From positions 2,803,501 through 2,867,500 of the forward strand of contig JAMKCF010000014.1 in assembly GCA_023634235.1 (NCBI GenBank): a stretch of DNA of 64,000 bases, given 5' to 3'. Numbering within the stretch: the first letter of the stretch is position 1; each line of letters begins with the position of its first letter. A program made the position numbers and the translations under genes. Below are positions 34,721 through 45,600 of the stretch, in pieces. The notes under the pieces were generated by a model. That model saw nothing but the letters and a program-made list of their open reading frames with translations, did not search any database and was not told where the DNA came from. Source of the stretch: Pisaster brevispinus (taxonomy: Eukaryota > Echinodermata > Asteroidea > Forcipulatida > Asteriidae).

Positions 34721-37110
34721 TAATAGCGCAGTTCTTCAGTATCGATGCTCACGGAGTACTGTTGTGTTTTAATACCACAGTGGTGTTTGAGTATCGATAC
34801 CGAGTAACTAACTGACGACGTGTGTTCCATTAGAAAAACGTCCGTCAAAATGGACGACCTTCAAACAATAAGTCCACTATGCAATAAGCGATAGATGTGT
34901 ATAAACGAGTATTCGATATCAATCCTTGTACCGAAGGCTACTTGTATGTAATTTGTATTCATTTATTTTATAAATTGTTAATTTCTTTTTTCTTTTTTTA
35001 TGATTTTTCTTTTCGTTTATTTTTATTTTTTTATCATAGTGGATCTGTATAGCTCCAACTATTCCATTTGTACTCTCAACAAAGGTACAGTTCCAATGTC
35101 ACTCAGAAATTAAACAAAGTAAATTAAAATAATTTAGAATACTTACAAATTACGAAGAATATTAATAGGAAACATAAGAATCAATTAATATAAACAAACA
35201 TGGGAGGATAGAGAGAACGTACAGTAGAAAGGAGGTACAAGGGTTAAAAACAAAACTTTAACTTGAATGTCTTCTTTGACAGGCTGAGAGCAATCTTACG
35301 TCCATACAGAAGATTAAAGCATTGCCTTAAAGTCTATGTGCTCAACCAACATGAATCTAGGAAGGCTAGCCGTATAGTTACGTAAGATATTGGAAACGTT
35401 TTTCCCTTCGCAGACTGTTTTACACCTGAGCGAAGAAATAGTTCTATGTAAACGGGCCATGAGAAAAATACAAACTTGATCTTCGACTCCCACTCCTCAA
35501 ACCCTTTTAATATCGTCTGTTTATTTTTAAATCAAGAGGTTGTATTTTAGAGGAGATAATGCGTATGTCATTTCCAGCCCTCCCTACTCCTGTGCATTGC
35601 AGGATGCACTACAACATGTACTGCCAGATCTACGACTGGTTGTAGTCATCCAAATATAATTACCCGAACCAAGTCAACAACATATCGCACGCATGAGTTG
35701 ACACGTTCAATACTCACGCAACCTTGAAACATTACTACACAGGCAAAGAAACGCCCACACTGCCGTTTCTTTGTTGGACGTTGGTTGTAGTAAACACACT
35801 GGTGTTCATGTCAGTGGTTCACTCTCTATTAGTTATGAAACGCACACCAATGAGCCGAAATTGAGTTTTTAAAAGTCAAAAAGAAATCTAAGAGACTGGA
35901 TGTGCATTTTGCTGTTTATTATACATGGTAGACTCTTTCGCGACTAGATTCTTTAAAAAAATGTAGTAGTCACCTGACAACTGCATTCAAGTTTCATTTT
36001 CGCGGTAAGTAAAAAGAGAAAATGGCGGTCATTATTTCTCTTTTTAAAGCTCAGTGACCTTCTCGTTGAGATCGCCTCTATGGCCATTTTCGAACCCACG
36101 GCTTGGGTTTGGGCTTGGGCGCTGCGGCTTTGGGAAGATTTTATAGTGGAGTGTTAAGGCTTTTTCGGTCATGCATGACAAAAATACTATAAAGCAGTAG
36201 TAGTGACTGCTTGTTTCCATTTTCTTGCACCTTTAATTCCAGAACCCACCAAGAGCATTCGTATCAAACCTGTTCTGCTGTTTTCTCGGAATATTGTTGA
36301 TTTGGGGGAGGGGTCTTCTTCTTCAACAGGTTTCACTAGACAGAAAATGGCTACATCGTTCGAATGTCGCCCTCGTGAGCAGAGGGTGAAACATTAATTA
36401 TCTTTAGTCTGACAGTAAGAATGGGATTCATGGGGAAGATGTCGCGCGCCAGGTCTTCACTGGTATCCCGTACAATTGAGGACAGACAAAAAATGATTGG
36501 ATTACTAGACTTCGAACTTAGATGTTTGACCAATTTTGCTTGGGCTTCAGGGCTGCGGGCGACAACACTTTTGACAGTTCAGCAGTTTATAGACCTTAAT
36601 GCATTGACGTCATACAGTCGCCATCTTAGAGGTAAATCGATGATGAAACAATGGAAAACGCCAAGATTTGTACGCACGGCGCACATGACTGGCCAATGAA
36701 CAAGTCCTTTTGACCTTCAGACTCAATAACGTCAGATGAATAAAGGTGTATGTTAACCTTTTCAATGGAGTCACAGAAATAACCGTAGACATCAATTAAT
36801 TGAAGCAATAAATACAAGCACAAAGCGCTAAGATTCATCTTAAGATTAAGTGACAGTATTACCATAGTGGTTTTTATTGTGCCATCACTGAGATCAATTC
36901 ATCTGGTTCAGTTTGACATACGTTTATGCCATCTTTGAAGTGTTAATATATTTTTCAATTGTGTTGTCTGTCCATCGCTAACACTCGTTTAGTGTATGAT
37001 TTGCTTAATTACACGGAGGGTATCAAGATTCCTCGTATTTTTTGTTAAACGATTTTTAAAAAACATTTGATTCAGATTTTCATGAACTTATTCTTAAAGT
37101 AACGGATACG
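34720..37110. other. No gene recognised
   Basis: AT-rich DNA without a supportable gene. It includes a short perfect hairpin (caaagaaacg...cgtttctttg, 35,744-35,773). Weakly repeated blocks near 36,170-36,300 resemble 38,260-38,350, which suggests an old dispersed repeat. Confidence 0.45.
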
Positions 37111-37930
37111 TTTAATTTTGGCCCTCCATACAAAAGTGGTTTCAGGTTTTTTATAGTGGAGCTTCAGTCTTAGTTAATGGATTCTTATCAGAATCCTTTA
37201 AAGTAGGCCGTGGCTGTAGACAAGGGGACAGTCTGAGCCCATATTTGTTTTTACTGTGCGCAGAAATTATGGGCACGGTGACTCGCAGAGACAAGATTCT
37301 AAAGGGAATTGTAGTCGATGTCAAGAAATACATGCTTACCCAGTATGCTGACGATACAGTGCTGTTTATAGAAGGTTCACAACGTTCCTCGGATAGAGCC
37401 TTTAAGTTAAAGATTTAGCTAGTACTTCTGGTCTTAAGGCGAATATTGAGAAAACTAAGGCGGTGTAGATTGGTGGAAGCGAACGAGACTCTCGGCTGGG
37501 GTAGTTTATTGTATAAAATTGCTAAAAGTCCCAACGTGATGTTTATAGAAGGTGGTTATTCACGCATTACTCTGTCACTCTCTTCTGGGTGAACGTTTTT
37601 AATGCTTGGAGTGCCTTTGTGCAATGTCATGTTCCAGTTAGCCAGAACGATCTTTACAGGAATGTCCTGTACAACAACCACAGAGTTACAATAGGTAACA
37701 ATTGTATTTTTTACAAACACTGGTCTAACAAAGGGGTTAATTTTGTGAGCGATTTATTGGATGATAATGGCACCTTCCTGTGTTAAGGCCACTTTAAGTT
37801 AAAGTTCAGCATTAAGACCAACGTTTTGGCTGAGCACAAAACATTTTGCTTAGGGAAAAAGATTAGAAGCAAAATTGCAATGTCACATGCACCATTTGTG
37901 ATTGGTTTTTCTGAAAACATTGATACGCGC
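37110..37930 (+). pseudogene. L1/Tx1-like reverse transcriptase relic
   Basis: The plus strand reads GRGCRQGDSLSPYLFLLCAE and then QYADDTVLFIEGS, the reverse transcriptase motifs of L1/Tx1-type non-LTR elements, followed in another frame by SGLKANIEKTKAV with a stop. After a gap, NHRVTIGNNCIFYKHWSNKG and FVSDLLDDNGTF match the C-terminal region of Tx1-like polyproteins. Frameshifts, stops and deletions show decay. Confidence 0.78.
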
Positions 37931-38852
37931 TTTAAGCAACTCTATGAAACTGGCCCCAAGTTTTAATCTGGCAACCAACTCCAGGCAGGCTCCGAGAATA
38001 AAAAGCGTGCACAAAACAATGTTCACACAGTTTACTTACGGATAGCAAAACACATTGTTACTTGTGCTACCTAAACGTTCCTTTTGCATGCAGTGGAGTT
38101 TAGTTGCCAAAAAGTTGCTTTAATATAATTGACTCGTGCGACTAGACACTAAAAGACAAAAATCAGCCAATACACTACAACTTGACGCTTATAGCGGGAG
38201 ATTGGTTTGCACCATTATTTAATGTCTCTTGCACTGAAGAAAACCCTAATTTATTTTGATTTCGTATGTACCAATTTTTTGTAACTTTAATTCCACAATC
38301 CACTAGTACTAGTAGCAATCTTGTCACACGTGCTCTGCTGGTAACATTCTGGTAAATCTTTTAATTGGTTTCATAATAGCGACATCACATGACCAGGGGT
38401 TAAACATTAATCATCTTATGGTCGTATCCGAATTTATGGCTATGGCTACGGCTACGGCTGGATCGCTATGTCATCATGCGTTAAAAGTATAGGACGTCCT
38501 TCCACCCCCTTTGCAACAACAGCACACCCGGGGACGCTCGGGGGCTTGACCCCCCCCCCTCCCCCACCCGACCCCTGTCCGTGTTGCTGTTGTTGTTGTT
38601 GTTGTTTGTTTGTTTCCTTTGTTGTTAGTTGTGGGGTTTGGGGTTTTTTTTTACGTTAGTTGATTTGTGGGAGTAAAATGATCTTTGAGCCCGTTGGTGT
38701 TACTTTAAATATTTTGGGTAGAATTAAAAGATTGATATGGATCAGAAGTGCTTAAAATGTGTGACTATTTCTCTGTTTTTACGCAAACGAAGGCTTGATT
38801 TTTCACCGCCAAAAACGCAAAAAGCTCAGAGCTTCTGAAGGCTTCGTCCCCT

Positions 38853-38992
38853 GGGGTCGATTTCACAAAGAGATAAGACTAGTCTTATCTAAAGTTAGGA
38901 CCAGTAACTGGTCTTAACTTAGGACTATTCCTATCTCCTAGCATTGCCTAGGACTAGTCCTAAGTTAGGATCGGTTTTGTGAAGTCGACCCC
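38853..38992. mobile_element. Palindromic MITE, 140 bp
   Basis: Inverted ends ggggtcgatttcacaaa / ttttgtgaagtcgacccc enclose several short palindromes (gactagtc, aggactagtcct). No coding capacity. The target duplication is unclear. Confidence 0.75.
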
Positions 38993-39797
38993 TGGACCCT
39001 GCCCGTTACATTTCTTTGAGCCCCCAAGACATAATCATGGGTGAGCCGTTGCCTAGCAACAGTCTTAACCGTAGCGATATCCGCTGATACGGGTACGGCC
39101 TTTGTCTGCGGTAAAAATGGGCTCTGACGTCATCAGTGATGTCGACTACAAAGTCTTCACCCGTAAAAATAATTTAAAAAGTAATAATTTCAAATCAGTT
39201 ATGATTTTAACATTAAAAAAAAGCTATGGAAATAGTCAACAGAGAGTGCATTGCGTACTTTATTTCTTGTGTTTTTCTAATGTAACAAAATAAACTGAAT
39301 ATAGATCATCTCATGTGGAGTGCCGTTAGTTTCCTTTTTAAAAAAATATAAAAAATAGAAAGAAAAACAATTTACCAGTCGTTATCGACCTTGCTCTCAA
39401 ATTGAATTCAAGTTTTTCCAAATATAAAAATGGGGGGAATCAGATGGGTTATTGTTTAATATTACGCTTGAGCATTGCCCTTCCCCTTTGTTGCAAATGA
39501 TACACCACAATCAGAACGATGATTAAAGCGCTTATACGCTTAGAAAAGGCACGGTAGAAAAAAATAACTACCTCATATAATGCTCATGCTCTTTTGGATA
39601 AGTAACATCTCAAATATGTAAAGTAAATGTTCTTTTAGAAAGTCGCATTCCCTTAATGTGATCCCCTGGCTGCCGCTTTGCAGGTTGTATCGTACGCGTG
39701 GGTGTGATCCCTGACTACATGGCAGCTAACGGTTGCATGGCTTTTGACTGGCAACCCCGAACAAAGATACTGACAAAATAGGGAGACAGCCACTTAA
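38993..39797. other. No gene recognised
   Basis: AT-rich intergenic DNA. The stretch 39,650-39,797 (including gggagacagccact) may be the leader of the tRNA-like repeat that follows. No coding block or inverted repeat is supported. Confidence 0.4.
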
Positions 39798-39870
39798 GGC
39801 TAGATAGCTCAGTTGGTAGAGCGCCGGCACGTTAAACCGGAGGTCGTTGGTACAAATCCTACTCTAGTCA
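39798..39870 (+). tRNA. tRNA-like sequence (anticodon GTT), probably a pseudogene or SINE head
   Basis: 73 nt folds as a cloverleaf: acceptor GGCTAGA/TCTAGTC, D arm GCTC/GAGC, anticodon stem CCGG/CCGG with loop ACGTTAA (GTT would read Asn), T arm GTTGG/CCTAC with one mismatch. The T loop is TACAAAT instead of TTCAAAT, and anticodon stem and T stem each have a mismatch, so the B box is damaged. The 3' flank (tttctttgttcaacccc) looks like repeat sequence, so a tRNA-derived SINE is likelier than a working tRNA. Confidence 0.5.
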
Positions 39871-41063
39871 ATTGTTTTCTTTGTTCAACCCCAAAATATT
39901 TACAAATTCACCCTTTCAGTTTCCCTTGTGATTTATAGCTTGATATATTCTACTTTAAAACACTAAGAAAGAGCAAAACAGCAAAGATCTAAGACTACTA
40001 TATTTATGCCATTTAAATCAAAAAGAAATTAACAAAAGTATGTGATAGAGAGAATGTATATAATGCTTTAGGCACAAGTTAAACAGTTACTTAAACCTCA
40101 TCCCCCCCCAAAAAAAAAAAAAAACAACAACAACAACAACAGCTTCAAAGTTAATGATGTTTGTTGCGTTGCATGCTAGCCTTCTAATGATACAAAAACC
40201 TACTTCACAACACCTTTCAGTTTGACTGTTTCAATTCTCAACTTTACCCATAAAATATTGTTAAAACCAATTAAGCTCTTTAGTAAATATCAAAAAATTC
40301 TTTTCAAAAATAATAATAATCACGAGGGCTGATAACACTTCATCAAACTAATAATACATTATCTACTGCTACAGCACACTTCACCAATAAAAAGATTAAT
40401 CACTGCTAAATTTTAAAATTCGTTTTTAACACATTGACTGCTACCGATTTTCAGTTTTCACTATAAACCCACATTTCAATGGATTTGCTTTATTTTTGCA
40501 TTAAGTACACAATAGCAAATTTATCTCTTTTCAAACTTTTCAGGATTTTAGGCAGGGAATGACCCTTAATAACCAAAATAGTTATTTAGCACCCCCAAAC
40601 ATAACAATAATGTTTATTTGAAAGAAAGGAAAAAACATGGGAAAAATCAGCAAACAATTATAAATGAAACATCTTTTCTCACACCAAAGTGTACAAAACT
40701 ATAAAAAAAAAAATCACAAGGACTGGTAACACTTCATCAAACTAATAATACATTATCTACTGCTACAGCAAAATTCACCAATAAAAAAATTAGACACAGC
40801 TTAATTTTAAAATTCGTTTTTAACAAATTGATTGCTACCATTTTTCTGTTTTCACTATAAACCCACATGCATGAGAACAAAATGACAAATTAATCTCTTT
40901 TCAACAACAAAAAATTAATTTATATTTCTCCATATGCCTTATTGTTTTCTTCCCACGCCCTTCACTGTCACAGTCCATTACATTGTATTAGTTATGACTT
41001 TACCCTTTTAATGATGGGTGATAAAAACTGTATCGTGGTACCTTCCACTGGAAAAAAAGCCAC

Positions 41064-41127
41064 AAACCTCGGGTGGGAATCGAACCCACAATCCCGTATT
41101 TTTAAACCACTAGACCCTCAAGCGTGC
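41064..41127 (-). mobile_element. tRNA-derived SINE-like element, copy B
   Basis: Same element as at 24,149. The B box GGTTCGATTCC and T stem are intact. It has one extra A after the A box and changes in the 5' end. It is present once here. Confidence 0.58.
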
Positions 41128-41367
41128 CCACTGACAAGACAAGTACGAATCATGTAATTAAGTGCGGGAATGGAAAAGTATATTTTGTACACAAATATAG
41201 TATATAATGTTTACGCTTTCACCGGAAGACGATCAGAGCACACTAATCGAACCGTCGAATTGTTAACCACCTATTCTTTTCAGAACATCACAATACATAA
41301 CGAAAGTTTATTTACATGGTGTCTGCTCAAACCTCAATTAATACTTGTTTGTTTTTGTCTTTTTCAG

Positions 41368-41433
41368 AACCAATCAGTCAAAACAGACCCAAACACGGCT
41401 TGCCTGCCGAGTCAGGACGGCCAAGTTAACGAC
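41368..41433 (+). CDS. Short coding exon of a convergent gene, copy B
   Basis: Identical in translation to the exon at 24,727-24,792. Acceptor ttgtctttttcag and donor GAC|GTAAGT are both kept. The one difference I see is silent, which hints at coding constraint or a recent common origin. Confidence 0.5.
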
Positions 41434-41695
41434 GTAAGTTTGCTTACAGTTGATGTGTTACTATAAAGAAAGGTGCCTATATCCACCCAATGTATTATGT
41501 TGGACATACAAACTATCCATATATATACACCAGAATGTGCACGACTGCATTATAACGTAATCTAAGGTTTAGCACCTTGTACATGAAATATCTTTGTGAT
41601 GGTTCAGCAAAGACCCAGAGGTGTCATAACTCGTCGTTGTAGTAAGATTGTACACGTTGACTTACCGCCTTGTCTTGTCATTACTACTTCCACAG

Positions 41696-41779
41696 CTCTA
41701 TGGTGCTAAATGCTGCTGCTGGGCTCCTCAAATAAGGCTATACAATGCCAATAAAACGTCTATACTGCCCTTGTGTTAC
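41696..41779 (+). CDS. Possible terminal exon of the convergent gene, copy B, altered
   Basis: Follows the acceptor ctacttccacag. Compared with copy A it carries 15 extra bases from a tgctgctgc-type expansion (LYGAKCCCW...) and the stop codon of copy A has become a tyrosine codon, so the frame stays open far downstream. The end given here is where the copy A exon would stop. The long continuation to 42,424 runs through a trinucleotide repeat and antisense to gene B exon 9, and I do not regard it as coding. Confidence 0.3.
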
Positions 41780-42247
41780 TTACAACTTACTAAAGAATGT
41801 ATTTTGGATAAACATACACTCTTTCTTAACACTATTCGTCTACATGTTTTGCACTCTAAACCACGGTTGTGGTTGACAATAACATATTCGCCCTCTATAG
41901 TTTGTAAACAGACAGTTTCCCCCTGGGGTGGCACTAATCATTTTACACGCATTGGGTTGATCGATAAAAATGGCGTTGTTCAAAGTAAAATTAATCCATC
42001 TAATATTTTACTTGCTCTGGTATTTCGAAAACGCCATTTTGAGTTCAAGTTTAGTTTTGCGAAGAACGGGTTTCGTGTTTTAGTTAGCTTTTCAAACTTC
42101 AAATGCGGAAATCAAAAAAAAAGCCCCAAGGTTGATTTTCTACAAAATATAATTTCTCGACTTCAGATGGAAATAATATCTTTGTGGAAGATTGGTAATT
42201 TACAATCAGTGAGGTTTCACAATGATACCAATCATCGTTTCGGTTTT

Positions 42248-42272
42248 GGTGTTGGTGTTGGTGTTGGTGTTG

Positions 42273-42319
<47 letters not shown>
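42248..42319. repeat. Compound microsatellite ending in 13 GCT units
   Basis: (GGTGTT)n, then (GTT)n, then 13 uninterrupted GCT units at 42,281-42,319. On the minus strand this is a CAG run 83 bp after the gene B stop codon, in the presumed 3' untranslated region. The matching place in copy A has no repeat. Confidence 0.95.
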
Positions 42320-42320
<1 letters not shown>

Positions 42321-42401
42321 ATGATTCAATTAATAAACTGACGATTGCAACTGATCATAATGTTTTCCGTGTTCAGAAAGCCAAGATTCTGAAATATCCC
42401 G

Positions 42402-42620
42402 TTATTTCTCTTGAGCCTTCTTAAGAGCCATCACTTTGGATGCCAATTTCTCCGCATGGTTCACACACCAACGAGTGAGATCTAAGACGTCATACGGCAC
42501 AGGGGAGTTTGTTCCTTTCTCTATGGATACCGTGTTTTTTTCGATTCCCCTTGACCAGTCATCGAGGAACTTTCGCATTGCTGTGAAATGGTAGTTATCC
42601 TCATTGGAACACGGCTGTGC
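42402..42620 (-). CDS. Gene B exon 9, C terminus
   Basis: 72 codons plus TAA. Acceptor ttgggatag. Contains NYHFTAMRKFLDDWSRG and LDLTRWCVNHAEK, and ends in a lysine-rich tail. Followed after 83 bp by the CAG run. Confidence 0.8.
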   Translation of the reverse strand, partial: AQPCSNEDNYHFTAMRKFLDDWSRGIEKNTVSIEKGTNSPVPYDVLDLTRWCVNHAEKLASKVMALKKAQEK

Positions 42621-45600
42621 CTATCCCAAAAAAATGATATGTAAATAAAATTAAAATTACAAACAGTAAGGTACCGAATATGAGCACTTGAAACATTTTG
42701 TAGACCTACACACGTCAACACACAAACAGTGTTTCAAGTCACTACATTATGTGAACTTCCTTTGTTCTCAGGTCCACACTTCGTGTTTTTTACAGTGTTG
42801 AAGAATAGGATTGTTCTTAAGTCTAAAAAACAAAGGAATTTCTACAGGGTGTATGTAGCACAGAGTTGTGTGTCGACGTCTTTTGTTCTCAGGCCCACAC
42901 TTTGTACGTAGCGTTAAGGCAGTGGTTTTTTTTATTTATTTTATTTGTATATTTTCTTACAGTGTTGAAAAATAAGATTTTTTTTGTATGTAAAAAAACA
43001 ATCCCCACAGAGTGTATACAACGCAGAGCTGTGTAGAGAAGCCATCTTATTAGAAGATCCATTTCGGTTGCACTGGACTTACATAATGTAAGGCAATGCA
43101 CTCCGTACCGTCGTGGAACTAGTAACAAGCCAGTAGTGAATAAAATAACGTTCGACTTGGGGTTTGACGTGCGCTTTCACAATGCCCCCCTTTTTGGCAG
43201 ACGTTATTACAATTACAAAGTAAATATATGTCACATCGGCACTGTACACTAAACACAAAATCACCCTACCTATACCTTTCAACATGGATCCACGTGTGGC
43301 GATGGAGTTCCTCGGTATAATTCTTTTAGAATTGTCTCTGAGTTTCCCTTAAACCTACCTCCAAAATGATGCCAAGCAAATTGTCATCAGAGATTCCCTG
43401 AGAGCGAAGATCTTTTTTCAGCTGCTTTTTCAGGTTCCCTTTCCAGGAAGGTGTGCTCCTGCCTGGGCACTTGTCTGGAAATGGAAACGTTGTGTTCCGG
43501 TCTCCCTGAAAGAGATAAATAAATAAATGAGGAGTCATAACTGACAGCAGTGAACTCGAGTTCAACTTTAAATGACTATGAGGGAGATACACTCTAAACA
43601 CATCATAAACAGAATTAACCCGGATTTCGGTTCCCAGGTGGCCTGACCTATTTCTGACCCGGGATTTTAATTCAGATTCCGCTTCAGATTGATCCATTTC
43701 TGGATTTCGTGTTATAGGAACCCAGAAATCGATCAAGCCACATAGGACCCGGATCTTGGTAAATTCTGACCCTGCAGTTTTCAAAGTGTAAAGAGTTGAA
43801 GTTTTCTTCTCTTGACAAGTTCCTGGCGAGGAAGGACAGCCAAATATCCTCCAGCCCTAAATCTAGTTGCTATCAAGCATTACCTCACTCTGCAATGACT
43901 TGTTCAAGAGTTTGTCAGCCTCTATACACGTCGTGTGACACTTCACCAGAACCTCCTTCGAGCTTGTATTACCACCGTTGGTCAATAGAGCAGCTTCGAC
44001 CTCAAGATAACCCCCACGGAGCTCTTTACTAAGCCCACTGCTCCGTTCGGACAGTTCGGTCCACCTTGTTAGGTCGACATCGGCACCAGCTGCCTCCCTG
44101 CAGTGATGTATCAACGCGAGAATCTGAAACGAGGAAACGAAGCGAAGTTTTTATTACCAATTATTATTTTTGTAGGTTGTTGTGATTTTTTTTGGGGGGG
44201 GTTGGGGGGCTATTTTTTCAGAAGTTCTTTCGGATTGCTTCTAACTTCGAATAAATAACCAGAAAAAACCGCAGTGTTTTCCCTGTATAACTGCTATATA
44301 TGAATGGGCTTTACTAAGTATTTCTTGTTGTATTTGATAAAGTCCGGTGCTACGAGTTGAAAGACCACAATAAAAGAAAACCTCATATTTATGACATCTA
44401 CAAACCATCGCTTCCATAATCGCGTCCCTCATGTTGTCTCCACAGTGGCAATCCCAATCAATTATAACGCTTGTTAAAGGGCACAGTCTATTGCAGTAAC
44501 TTCAAATATTTTAAATTATACATATTATTATAAAACAAACGAGTTTTATAAAGCTTACCTCAAGAATTTTCCAGGTATTATCCATTCTGACAACGAAGTC
44601 TTCATTCTCCATTAACACTTTGAAAAGTTCATTTGCCTTATCAACGTCTTCACAACCACCTTGTCTTATGGCTGATACCAAATCTTCCACCGTCGTGTTC
44701 AACGTTGTCGCCTCTTTCATGGCGTCGAAGAAGACTTGGCAGATCTCCTCGACTTTGTCGGCGGACTGTCGAGCCAGTTTTACTGGGTTTGGCTCGTCGA
44801 CCAGAACGTCCTCGTCACTGTGCTTTTTCTTGTTAACGATGGTACATAAATTCTTTATGAACTTATTTTCGGCACTGATCTTTTGCTGTAACTGTTAAAG
44901 TTTTGTGCGCGCACAAAAAAAACACACAAAAGATCATCAAGGGAAAGCGTATGTTTATTTTACCTTACTCTGCACTGAGTTGTGGAACAGACATCCAGCA
45001 TAAAATAAAATGCAGGAAGACCAACACCTTACCTCAAATATACACTCATAGATCTTCGGGTAGTGTGTCTCCATGTCGATATAAGTAAGTTGCTTTAGTT
45101 TGTCCTTAAATGTTTCTGGAGTAAATTTCCCATCCTTAAGTATCAGAGGGAAGTAGTTGTCCTTCCCGGCTTCCATTTTTAGCTCCTCTTTCTAAAAAAA
45201 AACCCCACATACACAAGAAAAAAAGGTTTATGGTCGTAGTCAAACAGTTTGCAAAATTTACAAGAAACTAAATTCGCTGAAACACAGCATCCTGATTAGT
45301 CAAAATAAGCACCGGGTCAAGAAAACACACCCATTTCTGGATTAGTTTGACTTGCTTTCGAGGGCTCAAAATGACAGAAACATACTACTGACAAGAGTAT
45401 TTGGTCAGTGTGAAGTCTTGCTGACCCGGACAGATCTGCTGAAAGTTCGAGTCAATTATGAGATGTTTATTTTTTATTTTTTTATTTTTAATACAACGCC
45501 TTTGTGAAAATACTACTCTGTGTGCCATCTTGGTTGTTTGTGCTCACGAAGAGCAAAATCATCATCAACATCATCATCCCCATCATCATCATCACCACCA

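Noticed and set aside
41648..42424. A 258-codon plus-strand open frame with Gly-Val and polyalanine runs
   Set aside because: It runs through the GGTGTT/GTT/GCT microsatellite and antisense to gene B exon 9. The matching region in copy A has an early stop, so the frame is a by-product of repeat expansion.
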